Shown here: positions 28,644-37,762 of the stretch, piece by piece
How the letters are laid out: each line of letters starts with the position of its first letter
Numbering within the stretch: position 1 is the first letter of the stretch
DNA from: Bacteroidota bacterium
Lineage (GTDB): Bacteria > Bacteroidota > Bacteroidia > Chitinophagales > Chitinophagaceae
NCBI GenBank assembly: GCA_020161535.1
Contig: JAIUNW010000002.1
Coordinates: forward strand, 372,001-436,000
DNA: 64,000 nt
Reading direction: 5' to 3'
The notes under the pieces: generated by a model
Told to the model about the DNA's origin: nothing
The model's input: only the letters and a program-made list of their open reading frames with translations
Databases searched by the model: none
Translations under genes and position numbers: made by a program

Positions 28644-30191
28644 ATGGAAAGAATGAAAACCAGGCTTTTGTTTTTCAGCCTCCTCCTGCTTGCCGGCACC
28701 CCCGTGTGGTCACAAACACCGCGCGTGCAGTATTCCGAACCCGAAAAGGACGATTCTCGTCGCACTAATTTTGAGATCATGGGGAAGATTGGCCCCGATG
28801 TGCTCATTTATAAGAATAACCGCAACGACCATGTGGTAGGGGTTTACGGAGAGGATATGAAGCTGAAGGCGACGACGACCCTCGATTTTGTACCGGATAA
28901 GCTGATTAACCTCGATTATATCGCCTATCCCGACCGGGTTCTGCTGTTTTACCAGTACCAGAAAAAACGAGTTGTTTATTGCGACCAGGTCACCCTGGGG
29001 GCAGGCGGTCAGGTAACCGGCAATCCCATTACGCTCGATACAACCGAAGTAAATTTTTCTTCCAACAGTAAAATTTACACCGTAGTGAACAGCGACGACA
29101 AGCAAAAGATCATGCTGTTCAAAGTGAATAGTAGCAATCCCCGCAATTTTTTGGTGACCTCCTTCTTGTACAATAGCCAGCTCGAGCTGATTTCGCGCAA
29201 TCGCGCAGAAGTAGCGATGGCCGATAAGAACGAATATTTCTCCGATTTCCAGTTGAGCAATGCAGGTGAACTGGTAGTTGGTCGCTTTCAACGCGCGGGT
29301 AATAACAACGATGCCATTTCTGCGGTGGATATGTTGATCAAGTATCCCGATTCGTTGGGTTTCAGCCAGCGCGATGTGAATATTGGCAAGCAGGTGCTCG
29401 ACAATATCATGATGAAGATCGACAACAGCAATAACCGCATTTTGCTGAGCTCTTTTTACAGCCGGCAGAAAAGAGGCAATATGGAAGGCTTGTATGTTGT
29501 CAATTGGGACAAGGGTACGAATACCAAAATCATGGACTCGGCCATTCTTTTCAATGAAGAGATTCGGGTGCTTGCCAAGGGCGATGAGGCCAATCGCAAA
29601 ACGGCCCTGAACGATTTTTACATCAAGAATATTTACACGCGGAAAGATGGCGGCTATGCTGTTGTGAGTGAATCATTGTACACCACTTCGCGCTATAATA
29701 ATTTCAATCGATGGGATTATATGGGTTATGGCAACCCCTGGATGAGCCCGATGAGCTATGGTTATTGGTCGCCTTATTATAGTCCCTGGTCTATGCCCTG
29801 GAACCGCTACGGCTACAATGCGCCCAGCCAAACCCGGTTCTTTGCCGACAATGTGCTCGTGCTTTCGTTCGACAAAGGCAACCGGCTTGAATGGAGCAAT
29901 GTAATCACCAAGAGTCAGTTCGACGATGAAACGGATAACCTGATTTCTTACGGAAATATGAACACGGGCAGCGAAGTGCACTTTCTTTTTAATACTTTCG
30001 AACGTCGAACATTTGTGTTGACCGACCAAAGCCTGGATGCTGCGGGCAAGTTGACCAGGTATCCGACGTATAAAAACCTTGACAAAGGGTATGAGTTTAT
30101 GCCGAGGTTTGCGAAACAGGTGAGTGCGCGGCAGGTAATCATCCCTTGTTTGTACAGGAGTTACCTGTGCTTTGCCAGGGTGGACTTTTAA
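28644..30191 (+). CDS. Exported protein of unknown function
   Basis: A protein of about 515 residues with a signal peptide (LLFFSLLLLAGTPVWSQ). The rest is beta-rich, like a propeller or barrel-associated protein, with repeated short strands (VLIYKNNRNDHVVGVYGEDM, IMLFKVNSSNPRNFLVTSFL) and a Tyr/Trp/Pro/Met-rich stretch near residue 380 (WMSPMSYGYWSPYYSPW). I recognise no named family. The ATG at 28644 (or 28653) is preferred because the frame upstream overlaps the promoter region. The DUF6427 gene follows 11 bases later. Confidence 0.75.
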   Translation: MERMKTRLLFFSLLLLAGTPVWSQTPRVQYSEPEKDDSRRTNFEIMGKIGPDVLIYKNNRNDHVVGVYGEDMKLKATTTLDFVPDKLINLDYIAYPDRVLLFYQYQKKRVVYCDQVTLGAGGQVTGNPITLDTTEVNFSSNSKIYTVVNSDDKQKIMLFKVNSSNPRNFLVTSFLYNSQLELISRNRAEVAMADKNEYFSDFQLSNAGELVVGRFQRAGNNNDAISAVDMLIKYPDSLGFSQRDVNIGKQVLDNIMMKIDNSNNRILLSSFYSRQKRGNMEGLYVVNWDKGTNTKIMDSAILFNEEIRVLAKGDEANRKTALNDFYIKNIYTRKDGGYAVVSESLYTTSRYNNFNRWDYMGYGNPWMSPMSYGYWSPYYSPWSMPWNRYGYNAPSQTRFFADNVLVLSFDKGNRLEWSNVITKSQFDDETDNLISYGNMNTGSEVHFLFNTFERRTFVLTDQSLDAAGKLTRYPTYKNLDKGYEFMPRFAKQVSARQVIIPCLYRSYLCFARVDF

Positions 30192-30202
30192 ACCAGAACA
30201 CC

Positions 30203-31180
30203 GTGATTGGAGTTTTCCGGCAGAAGAACCCGGCTAATGCGTTCATTCTGCTGATTTATGCACTGATCCTGAAATTTCCGCTTTTTCTACATGCGCCTGC
30301 CCCCCTGCGGCAGGCGGAAGACAACTACCTGTACAACCTGGTTTTGCGCATCCTGCATCCTTTTGCTGGCGACCGTGGCTTTCTCTATGGTTTGCTGGCC
30401 TTTGTGTTGCTATTTGTGCAGGCGACACTCCTGAACCGGGTAGCCAATGCCACCAAGTTGTTCCCCAAGCCCAATTACCTGGTGGGGATGGCTTTTCTAC
30501 TGGTATCGTCGCTCTTGCCCGAATGGAACCAGTTTTCCAGCACCATGATAGTGAACCTGCTGCTGATCTGGGTTTTTTATGGCATGGCCGGTTGGTACAA
30601 CAGCACCAAACCCCTCACCGCCATTTTTAATATCAGCCTGATTGTGGGGGTGTTGCCACTGCTATACAGTCCCTGTGTAGCTTATGTAGTGATGCTCTTG
30701 CTCGGCATCATCATCACCCGGCCTATTCGGATCGGTGATTTTGTGGTCAGCCTTATCGGCTTTCTAACGCCCTATTATTTTCTTTTTATCCTGCTCTACC
30801 TCACCAACGATTTCAAACCCTACGACCTGGTTCCGCGCATCAGTTTCCACCTGCCGCGATTGCCCGCGTCGATCTGGATTACCGTCGGTATTCTCTTACT
30901 GGTGGTACCTTTCTTAATAGGCGGATGGCTGGTGCAGGACAACCTAAACAAAATGCTGATCCAGGTGCGCAAATGCTGGAGCCTGGTATTATCGGTGCTA
31001 ATCGTCGGCCTCCTGATCATCCTCGTAAACCCCGGCAACAACTACCAGCACTGGTTCCTGAGCACCATTCCCCTCGCCAGCTTCCACGCCGCCGCGTATT
31101 ATTTTCCCCCCAAAAAGTTGTTTCCGTTGATTCTGCATTGGATGATTTTTGCGTTTGCTGTATTAGTAAATTACCTGTAA
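30203..31180 (+). CDS. DUF6427 family membrane protein
   Basis: An integral membrane protein of 325 residues with about nine hydrophobic segments. The N-terminus (VIGVFRQKNPANAFILLIYA) and the motif RILHPFAGDRGFLYGLLA match the Bacteroidetes DUF6427 family. Function unknown. I chose a GTG at 30203; the longer frame would overlap the previous gene by 46 bases. It probably forms an operon with the exported protein just upstream. Confidence 0.75.
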   Translation: MIGVFRQKNPANAFILLIYALILKFPLFLHAPAPLRQAEDNYLYNLVLRILHPFAGDRGFLYGLLAFVLLFVQATLLNRVANATKLFPKPNYLVGMAFLLVSSLLPEWNQFSSTMIVNLLLIWVFYGMAGWYNSTKPLTAIFNISLIVGVLPLLYSPCVAYVVMLLLGIIITRPIRIGDFVVSLIGFLTPYYFLFILLYLTNDFKPYDLVPRISFHLPRLPASIWITVGILLLVVPFLIGGWLVQDNLNKMLIQVRKCWSLVLSVLIVGLLIILVNPGNNYQHWFLSTIPLASFHAAAYYFPPKKLFPLILHWMIFAFAVLVNYL

Positions 31181-31192
31181 GTGAAAGCCAAT

Positions 31193-31233
31193 TGTTTAAG
31201 GTTTAATGTTTAAGTGTTTAAAGTTGCTCCGCG
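31193..31233 (+). repeat. TTTAAGG heptamer array, copy A
   Basis: Four irregular TTTAA(G/T)G units followed by TTGCTCCGCG. It starts 13 bases after the DUF6427 stop codon. A closely matching copy of equal length, 41 bases, lies at 45638-45678. Confidence 0.75.
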
Positions 31234-31733
31234 TTCGGGGGGCAAATGGGGTTTGTGGCCTCACGATGGGTAACCGGATGGCTATCTGGATGCGGAAATA
31301 TTGATTGGGGTCGTTGGTTTAATGTCGCTGTGTTTGACGCTCAACAGGACTTGTTTCCCGGTAATTTCTCGCCTTTATATGTAGCTTTTCCGTAGTTGTT
31401 TTAATAATTTCAGCAGTAGACGCAGGAAAACGAAAGGAGAATACAGTTTACGAATCGGCACTTCGAAACGCTATTTAAGTACCGCTATCACAAAAAATAT
31501 AGTTATGTACAAACCATATCAATTACATCAAACGCTTCAGCTTATTGAAAATTTAAAAGACTTGTAATTCTAGAAAGACTCTTCTTATAATCATATAAAT
31601 CCCATTTTCTATCGAATTTCTAAAGGTACTCATCATAAGTCCCCGTCAAAACTCTTCCAAGCGCAACAGACTGCCGCACACATCAAAAAAAATCTAAAAG
31701 TATTAGGTTATTCTCCGTTCCTCTGCGGTCTCA

Positions 31734-31781
31734 GCGAGAAACAGCCTCGGCGAGAAACGGCCTCGGCGAGCAACCAGCGGT
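31734..31781 (+). repeat. 16-bp tandem repeat
   Basis: Two near-identical units, GCGAGAAACAGCCTCG and GCGAGAAACGGCCTCG, and a third degenerate unit starting GCGAGCAACCAGCG. It lies 70 bases upstream of purQ. Confidence 0.75.
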
Positions 31782-31800
31782 CTCTCCCAAAAAAACTCCC

Positions 31801-31833
31801 TTGAAACCCACTGCGATCTTTTCTATACTTTTG
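31801..31833 (+). promoter_or_regulatory. purQ promoter
   Basis: TTG at 31801-31803 and TACTTTTG at 31826-31833 (exact TAnnTTTG) are separated by 22 bases, slightly more than the usual 19-21. The -7 box is 17 bases before the start codon. Confidence 0.5.
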
Positions 31834-31850
31834 CCCCTCAATCTCCGTAT

Positions 31851-32513
31851 ATGAAGTTTGGCGTTGTCGTTTTTCCGGGTTCCAATTGTGATCGCGATAT
31901 GCAAGAAGCACTTTCCAATGACATGGGTCAGGAAGTGGTCATGCTTTGGCACAAAGACCGGGATCTCAGCGCGTTTTCTACCGACGACTGCATCGTACTG
32001 CCAGGCGGATTTTCTTACGGCGATTACCTGCGCTGCGGCGCCATCGCCCGTTTCAGTCCCATGATGCAGAGCGTGATCGAATTCGCCCACAAAGGCGGTA
32101 AAGTGCTGGGCGTATGCAATGGCTTCCAGATTCTGTGTGAAAGTGGCCTGCTGCCGGGTGTATTGCTGCGCAACGCCAACCAGCAGTTCATTTGTAAAAA
32201 TATCTACCTCACCGGAGCTGGTCCCGAAAAAGCCCTGAAGATTCCCATCGCCCACGGCGAGGGTCGCTATTTCGCCGAAGAGCGGGTATTGGATGCGCTC
32301 GAAGCCAAAAACCAGGTTATTTATCGGTATTGCGATGAAAATGGCGCGGTCACCGCAGCGGCCAATCCGAACGGTGCCACCCGCAATATTGCCGGCATCC
32401 GCAATGAGCAAGGCAATGTGTTTGGGATGATGCCACACCCGGAAAGAGCGGCCTCGGAAGCACTCGGAAACATCGATGGGCGCCTGGTTCTCAAGGCCTT
32501 ATTTTTACCATAA
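31851..32513 (+). CDS. purQ: Phosphoribosylformylglycinamidine synthase subunit PurQ
   Basis: Glutaminase subunit (220 residues) of the fourth step of purine synthesis; it releases ammonia from glutamine for PurL. Type 1 glutamine amidotransferase triad: Cys in VCNGFQILCESGLLPG, His and Glu in MMPHPERA. The start VVFPGSNCDRDM and the segment IPIAHGEGRYF are diagnostic for PurQ. Its presence means the organism uses the split PurQ/PurL/PurS enzyme (family knowledge); purL and purS are not in this window. It may be followed by cotranscription of the DsbD-like genes 30 bases downstream. Confidence 0.96.
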   Translation: MKFGVVVFPGSNCDRDMQEALSNDMGQEVVMLWHKDRDLSAFSTDDCIVLPGGFSYGDYLRCGAIARFSPMMQSVIEFAHKGGKVLGVCNGFQILCESGLLPGVLLRNANQQFICKNIYLTGAGPEKALKIPIAHGEGRYFAEERVLDALEAKNQVIYRYCDENGAVTAAANPNGATRNIAGIRNEQGNVFGMMPHPERAASEALGNIDGRLVLKALFLP

Positions 32514-32543
32514 TATTTAGAGAATTTCTGCCAATTTTGCGGT

Positions 32544-32996
32544 ATGAAAATAATCTCTACTACGCTTCTTTTACTGTTGACATTTGCCACCGCCTTCGCG
32601 CAAAGCGAGAAGCAGGTGAAGTGGACATTCGAAGCAAAGAAAATAAGCGCTGATACCTACGAAGTGCAGATGGTGGCGTCGGTGGGAGGCAATTACCATA
32701 TCTATAGCCAGAATGCAGGCGATGGTCCGCTGCCCACCAAATTTGATTTCACCAAAAATCCGCTGGTTACACTCAATGGAAAAGTGAAAGAGAATGGCGC
32801 GATGGTGAAGAAGTTTGAAGAGGCTTTTAAATCAGATGTGCGCTATTTCGAAAAGACCGTCACTTTCGTGCAGTTGGTGAAAGTGAAAGGCAAAGCGAAA
32901 ACCAATGTTTCCGGCAAAGTAGAGTTCATGGTTTGTAACGACCGCGAATGCCTGCCGCCTTCTACTGTAAATTTCAAGGTCGCTGTTGGCGGCTAA
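32544..32996 (+). CDS. Stand-alone DsbD alpha-like domain protein
   Basis: A 150-residue periplasmic protein: signal peptide (TLLLLLTFATAFAQ) followed by a single immunoglobulin-like DsbD N-terminal (alpha) domain. The redox motif is intact: VEFMVCNDRECLPPSTVNF, with two cysteines five residues apart. In DsbD this domain takes electrons from the membrane domain and passes them to periplasmic thiol proteins. It lies 15 bases upstream of the full DsbD-like gene, whose own alpha domain lacks these cysteines. Confidence 0.85.
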   Translation: MKIISTTLLLLLTFATAFAQSEKQVKWTFEAKKISADTYEVQMVASVGGNYHIYSQNAGDGPLPTKFDFTKNPLVTLNGKVKENGAMVKKFEEAFKSDVRYFEKTVTFVQLVKVKGKAKTNVSGKVEFMVCNDRECLPPSTVNFKVAVGG

Positions 32997-33011
32997 CCCG
33001 ATCCATTTTAT

Positions 33012-35060
33012 ATGCGTAACAAGTTATGGACCGCACTGATCTTGTTGGTGCTGGGGCTGCCATCCGCTTTTGCACAGTCGACTGATAAGATTGCTCAGTC
33101 AACCGATTCAGCAACGCAGTCAGCCAATTCGGTACCATCGCCCGTTTTACCCGTTCAGGTTGAAACCTCGGTGCTACACGGTGCAGGCGCCAGCGGCGAC
33201 CAATTGCTATTTACCTGCCGCATTCAACCGGGTTGGAAAATGTATTCCATTTCCATGCCCGACGACCAGCCCCATAGCCGAATCGTTTTCGATTCTTCTT
33301 TCAGGGGAAAAACCGGTACCATCAACGAGAAAGGAATGCCCGTTGAAAAAGCAGAGCCGCTGTTCGACAACGTTGTTTTAAAGTCTTTTTCTGACAAGCT
33401 GCAAATTGAAGTACCGGTATCGGCCCTACAGCCCGGTTCTACCATCAAAGGCCATTTGTTATTCATGGCGCTGTCGGGCGAAGAAGTAGCAGGCCCCGAA
33501 GAAATTCCCTTCAAGTTTACGGTCGACGCCAGCGGAAAGCCACAAGCGGCACTAGCTGGTTTGCAAGGCTCTGCTACCGGCGATGCCGCCATCAAACGAT
33601 CGTTGATCGATATCAAAAATCCTGTTGCTGCTTGCGGTGGTACCGGGGGCGAAGATGCTGAACAAAAAGGGCTGTGGTCAATTTTTGTGTTGGGGTTTAT
33701 CGGCGGACTCATCGGCCTGATTATGCCCTGTACTTTTCCGATGATACCCCTTACCGTTAGTTTCTTTACCAAACGCGCGCCGAGTCGCCAACAGGGCATC
33801 CGCAACGCGTTTTTGTATGGCTTTTTTATCTTCCTGATCTACGTGCTGCTGAGCGTACCGTTTTATTTTCTCGATGCGGGCAGCGAAGACATCCTCAACA
33901 ATATTTCTACCAATGCATGGCTGAACCTCGCATTCGCCGCTATCTTTTTTGTGTTTGCGCTTTCGTTTTTCGGGCTCTTTGAAATTACCCTGCCCAGTAG
34001 CATGACCAATAAGGCCGATGAGAAATCGAATATGGGCACCATTGGTGGTATCTTTTTTATGGCACTGACACTTGCCATCGTGTCTTTCAGTTGCACCGGC
34101 CCCATACTAGGAACCCTGCTGGTGGGTGCATTGAACCAGAATGGCGGCGCCCTGCAACTTACCATTGCGATGGCTGGTTTTGGTCTCGCGCTCGGATTGC
34201 CCTTCGCTTTGTTTGCGCTCTTTCCGCAATGGCTCTCGCACCTGCCGCGCTCTGGCAGTTGGATGACCACGGTGAAAATTGTTTTTGCCTTTGTGGAACT
34301 GGCGTTGATGATTAAGTTTTTGTCGAATGCCGATCTGGTCATGCACTGGGGCATCCTCAAACGCGAAGTGTTCTTCGCTTTGTGGATACTCATCTCGCTG
34401 GCGGCCTCTTTGTACTTGTTTGGCATTCTCAAATTCAAACACGATCCGCCGCCGGCAAAACTCAGCGCCGGTCGTAAAGTACTGGCCCTGCTGTTTCTGT
34501 TGTTCGCGATTTATCTCGCGCCCGGCGTTACCAATACCCGTTGGGCCAATCGCGCCCTGGTAAGTGGCTTTCCACCGCCTTTACACTACAGTGTATACGG
34601 CCATGAATCTGCGCGTGGTAAAGGCGTGGAAGCACAGGTGATCAACGACTACGAAAAAGCCCTGGCATTGAGCAAGCAAACCGGTAAACCGATGCTGATT
34701 GATTTTACTGGTTGGGCCTGCGTGAATTGTCGAAAGATGGAAGAAAACGTGTGGACCCAGTCTGCGGTACGTGAACTAATCGAAAAGGATTTTATACTGG
34801 TATCGCTGTATGTTGACGATCGCAAGCCGCTACCCGAAGCCGAACAATTTTTGTACACCAATGCGGCCGGTGTAAAAGTGGAAATAAAAACAGTGGGGGA
34901 TAAGTACATCACTTTTCAAACCGATAATTTCAAAAACGCTTCGCAGCCCTTGTATGCGATAGTTTCGCCCGACGAAAAATTGTTGAACCAACCAGTGGGG
35001 TATACGCCCGATGCGGCAGCCTATATCGACTGGTTAAATTGTGGCAAACAAGCGCACTAA
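33012..35060 (+). CDS. DsbD-like thiol:disulfide interchange protein
   Basis: A 682-residue protein that moves electrons across the inner membrane to reduce periplasmic disulfides, needed for example in cytochrome c maturation. Order: signal peptide; an alpha-like domain (about 40-180); eight-span membrane domain with two reactive cysteines (LIMPCTFPMIPLTVSFF and FSCTGPILGTLL); C-terminal thioredoxin domain with CVNCRKME. In the alpha domain the cysteine motif is replaced (GHLLFMALSGEEVAGPEE where the partner has FMVCNDRECLPP). The small protein upstream may supply the missing redox step (inference). Confidence 0.92.
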   Translation: MRNKLWTALILLVLGLPSAFAQSTDKIAQSTDSATQSANSVPSPVLPVQVETSVLHGAGASGDQLLFTCRIQPGWKMYSISMPDDQPHSRIVFDSSFRGKTGTINEKGMPVEKAEPLFDNVVLKSFSDKLQIEVPVSALQPGSTIKGHLLFMALSGEEVAGPEEIPFKFTVDASGKPQAALAGLQGSATGDAAIKRSLIDIKNPVAACGGTGGEDAEQKGLWSIFVLGFIGGLIGLIMPCTFPMIPLTVSFFTKRAPSRQQGIRNAFLYGFFIFLIYVLLSVPFYFLDAGSEDILNNISTNAWLNLAFAAIFFVFALSFFGLFEITLPSSMTNKADEKSNMGTIGGIFFMALTLAIVSFSCTGPILGTLLVGALNQNGGALQLTIAMAGFGLALGLPFALFALFPQWLSHLPRSGSWMTTVKIVFAFVELALMIKFLSNADLVMHWGILKREVFFALWILISLAASLYLFGILKFKHDPPPAKLSAGRKVLALLFLLFAIYLAPGVTNTRWANRALVSGFPPPLHYSVYGHESARGKGVEAQVINDYEKALALSKQTGKPMLIDFTGWACVNCRKMEENVWTQSAVRELIEKDFILVSLYVDDRKPLPEAEQFLYTNAAGVKVEIKTVGDKYITFQTDNFKNASQPLYAIVSPDEKLLNQPVGYTPDAAAYIDWLNCGKQAH

Positions 35061-35084
35061 ATAAGCCTGTTCTTTTTGGGTAAC

Positions 35085-37541
35085 TTATTCGGTCCTTAAG
35101 TTTTTAATGGGGCTCATGGTGGCGGCTTTGATCGCCTGGAAACTGATGGTAGCAAGCGCCACCAAAATGGCCGCCAGGGCGGCAATGGCAAATACCCACC
35201 AGCCAATCCCAATGCGGTAAGCAAAATCCTGTAGCCAGGTATGCATCGCCCACCAGGCGATGGGAAAGGCAAGCAGCGAGGCTGCAACTACCAGTTTCAA
35301 AAAATCGATCGACAACATGCGAACAATCGTGAAGGCCGATGCGCCCAACACTTTACGAATGCCGATTTCGCGGATGCGTTGCTGCGTGGTATAAGCAGCC
35401 AGCCCCAACAAACCGATGCAGGCAATAAAGATGGCCAGCGATGAAAAGAAACTAAATATTTTTTGGGTGGTTTGTTCGGCCTGGTATTGTTGCTCTACCG
35501 TTTTATCGAGGAAGGAATAATGAAAGGGCCGGTCTTTCACAAATGATTTCCACAACTGCTCAATAGATTTTATGGAGGCGGCGAAATGATCGGCTTTCAC
35601 GTTCACCGCCAAATATTGGTTTTGGTAATGGAAGCGCGCGGCATTGGTAAATACCAGGGGTGTAATCATGCTGTGCAGCGACTGGTAATGGTAGTCTTTC
35701 AAAACCCCCACCACCGTGTACGTTATGGTTTCACCGTTTTCGCGGTTTAAGAAAGGCTCCTGGGCATATAGCTTGGTGCCAATGGGCGTTTGTAAACCCA
35801 GTTCAGCCACCGCTTTCTCGTTCAGCACAATCGCAAAACTATCTGCCGGATGGTCTTTGGAAAAAAAGCGCCCTTCTTTGATGGTTAAACCCAGTGTTTT
35901 CTGGTAGTCTTCATCAGTGATGATGCCGCGGCCGGTCATGGGTTCCTGGTTTCCGCGCAGGGCCCAACTGATACCGAAATAGTTCGGTTGTCCCGGGAGT
36001 GCGCTGGCGCCGCTGGCGGCAACCACATCGGGCAATCTTTGCAGTTCGATTTTAAAGGCACTGGTTTTATCATCCAACAAATCCGCTCTTTCAATGATGA
36101 TGGTATTCTGTTTGCGAAAGCCCAGTTCCCCGCCGCTGGTCATGTACTTCATTTGTGTGCTTACCACCAGGGTGCAGATGATCAATATCACCGAAGTAGA
36201 AAACTGAAAAATGACCAACCCATTGCGCAGCGCCAGGCCATAGGCATTTGATTTAAACTTTCCTTTCAATACCAGGATTGGTTTGAAAGACGACAATACA
36301 AAAGCCGGGTACAGTCCGGCAACAAGACCAATGAAAACGGTGAGCGACAACAGTAGCAAAAAGTTTTTTCGGGTGAAGAAATCAGCCAGCCGCAAGTGTT
36401 TTCCCGAAACCTGGTTGAAAAAAGAAAGTAGTACCAGGGCCATTAATACGGCGATGACCATACTCAATACACTCAACAAAGTCGACTCTACTAAGAACTG
36501 TGCAATCAGTGATTTTTTTTCAGAACCAAAGGTTTTTCGGATGCCCACTTCTTTGGCTCTTTCGGTTGATCGCGCGGTGGAGAGATTGATGAAATTAATA
36601 CAGGCGATCAGCAATATAAAAATGGCGACGATGGCAAAAACATAAATGGCTTTCTGGCTGCCATTGGGCTGGTATTCGTTTTCGAGGTTTGAAATCAAGT
36701 GTATCTGTTGCAGCGGTTGCAGGTAATATGTATAGCCATTGCCATTGGCCTGGAACTGTTGAAAGGATTGAGAGAAATCTCTTTCAATATTGCCTGCCGC
36801 ATATTTCTCAATGATGGCGGGGAACCGTGCATCAATCGATTTGGGTGAAACGCCCTTGTTCAAAAACAGGTAGGTCCAGGCGGCAAAATTGACATAGTTC
36901 ACATCGTAGACGCCAGGTCTGCCCACGGTAGTGAGTAGCAGGTCGAATTGCAGATGCGAGTTTTCCGGCCAGTCTTTTATTACGCCAGTTACTTGTAACG
37001 GTTCTGCCTGTGGGCCTTCGGGCTGCAGCAATTGGCCAATTGCCTGGCTGGTAGAGCCGAAATATTTTTTCGCGGTGGTTTCGTTCAGCACCACCGAATT
37101 TGTTTTCAGCAAGGCATCTTCTTTGTTGCCGGCGATAAAGTCGGCACTGAACACGCGAAAAAAATTGGAGTCGACCGCCAACACACGCCGTTCTTCATAG
37201 GGCTGGTCTTTGTATTTCAATTGAAAAGCGACCCCGCCGCTAAAATCAAATACCCGCACCGCTTCGCGCACTTCCGGCAAAGCTTGTTTTACGGCCGATG
37301 CATACGACTGCGGGATGATGGCATAACCTGTACTGCGACCCGGGTATTGGCGCTTAACAACCATGCGATAAATATCATCACCCTGCGCGTGAAAATTGTC
37401 AAAGCTGCTTTCGTCCTGGATGAACAATAAGATCAATAGGCAAATGGCCATGCCGATGGCCAGGCCCAGTATATTGATGAGGGCAAAGGCCTTTCTTTTC
37501 GCCAAACTGCGAAAGGCCATTTTCAGGTAGTTCTTGAACAT
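35085..37541 (-). CDS. FtsX-like (MacB-type) permease
   Basis: An 818-residue permease with the same design as the one at 15445: start MFKNYLKMAFRSLAKRKAFA, first span, large periplasmic domain, three spans with TERAKEVGIRKTFGS, second periplasmic domain, three final spans with QQRIREIGIRKVLGAS and the end SPIKNLRTE. No ATPase is encoded next to it. It is separated from the ECF sigma factor gene upstream by an intrinsic terminator and so is probably its own transcription unit. Function is presumably export of a peptide or lipid; the substrate is unknown. Confidence 0.92.
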   Translation of the reverse strand: MFKNYLKMAFRSLAKRKAFALINILGLAIGMAICLLILLFIQDESSFDNFHAQGDDIYRMVVKRQYPGRSTGYAIIPQSYASAVKQALPEVREAVRVFDFSGGVAFQLKYKDQPYEERRVLAVDSNFFRVFSADFIAGNKEDALLKTNSVVLNETTAKKYFGSTSQAIGQLLQPEGPQAEPLQVTGVIKDWPENSHLQFDLLLTTVGRPGVYDVNYVNFAAWTYLFLNKGVSPKSIDARFPAIIEKYAAGNIERDFSQSFQQFQANGNGYTYYLQPLQQIHLISNLENEYQPNGSQKAIYVFAIVAIFILLIACINFINLSTARSTERAKEVGIRKTFGSEKKSLIAQFLVESTLLSVLSMVIAVLMALVLLSFFNQVSGKHLRLADFFTRKNFLLLLSLTVFIGLVAGLYPAFVLSSFKPILVLKGKFKSNAYGLALRNGLVIFQFSTSVILIICTLVVSTQMKYMTSGGELGFRKQNTIIIERADLLDDKTSAFKIELQRLPDVVAASGASALPGQPNYFGISWALRGNQEPMTGRGIITDEDYQKTLGLTIKEGRFFSKDHPADSFAIVLNEKAVAELGLQTPIGTKLYAQEPFLNRENGETITYTVVGVLKDYHYQSLHSMITPLVFTNAARFHYQNQYLAVNVKADHFAASIKSIEQLWKSFVKDRPFHYSFLDKTVEQQYQAEQTTQKIFSFFSSLAIFIACIGLLGLAAYTTQQRIREIGIRKVLGASAFTIVRMLSIDFLKLVVAASLLAFPIAWWAMHTWLQDFAYRIGIGWWVFAIAALAAILVALATISFQAIKAATMSPIKNLRTE

Positions 37542-37602
37542 GGCAGGTTAACTTGATAAGTAAAATGAGTGATAGCGTTGATCTTGGTTGCAAAAAGATA
37601 CG

Positions 37603-37634
37603 CAAAAAAAAGAGGTGGTCTTTCAACCACCTCT
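37603..37634 (-). terminator. Intrinsic terminator of ECF sigma gene
   Basis: Nine-bp stem AGAGGTGGT/ACCACCTCT with a 6-base loop, followed on the minus strand by a run of eight T. It stops transcription from the sigma factor gene (37763-38344) before the permease. Confidence 0.88.
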
Positions 37635-37643
37635 CAATTAGTC

Positions 37644-37708
37644 GTCATTCTGTATAAACCTTCCAACGGGCAAGCTGAAAGAGTTGTTAGAGGGAGATAC
37701 AGAATGAC
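37644..37708 (-). ncRNA. Candidate structured RNA element, 65 bases
   Basis: Perfect 12-bp inverted repeat GTCATTCTGTAT / ATACAGAATGAC encloses 41 bases that can pair further (CAAC/GTTG plus an interrupted CCCTC/GAAGG stem). It lies between the sigma gene stop and the intrinsic terminator, so it would form the 3' end of that transcript or a separate small RNA. Function unknown. Confidence 0.4.
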
Positions 37709-37762
37709 ATTATTTTATCGTTTGCTGAGGCGAAAATACCCAGCTCGTCGAATACAAAAAAG

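Larger units (their letters stand above)
31181..31850. other. 670-base gap without a gene
   Basis: No convincing reading frame. It holds a TTTAAGG array at its left end (31193-31233), AT-rich sequence with no obvious structure (31380-31680), a 16-bp tandem repeat (31734-31781) and the purQ promoter. The only small frame with an ATG (31504, 20 codons) has nothing to support it. Confidence 0.7.
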
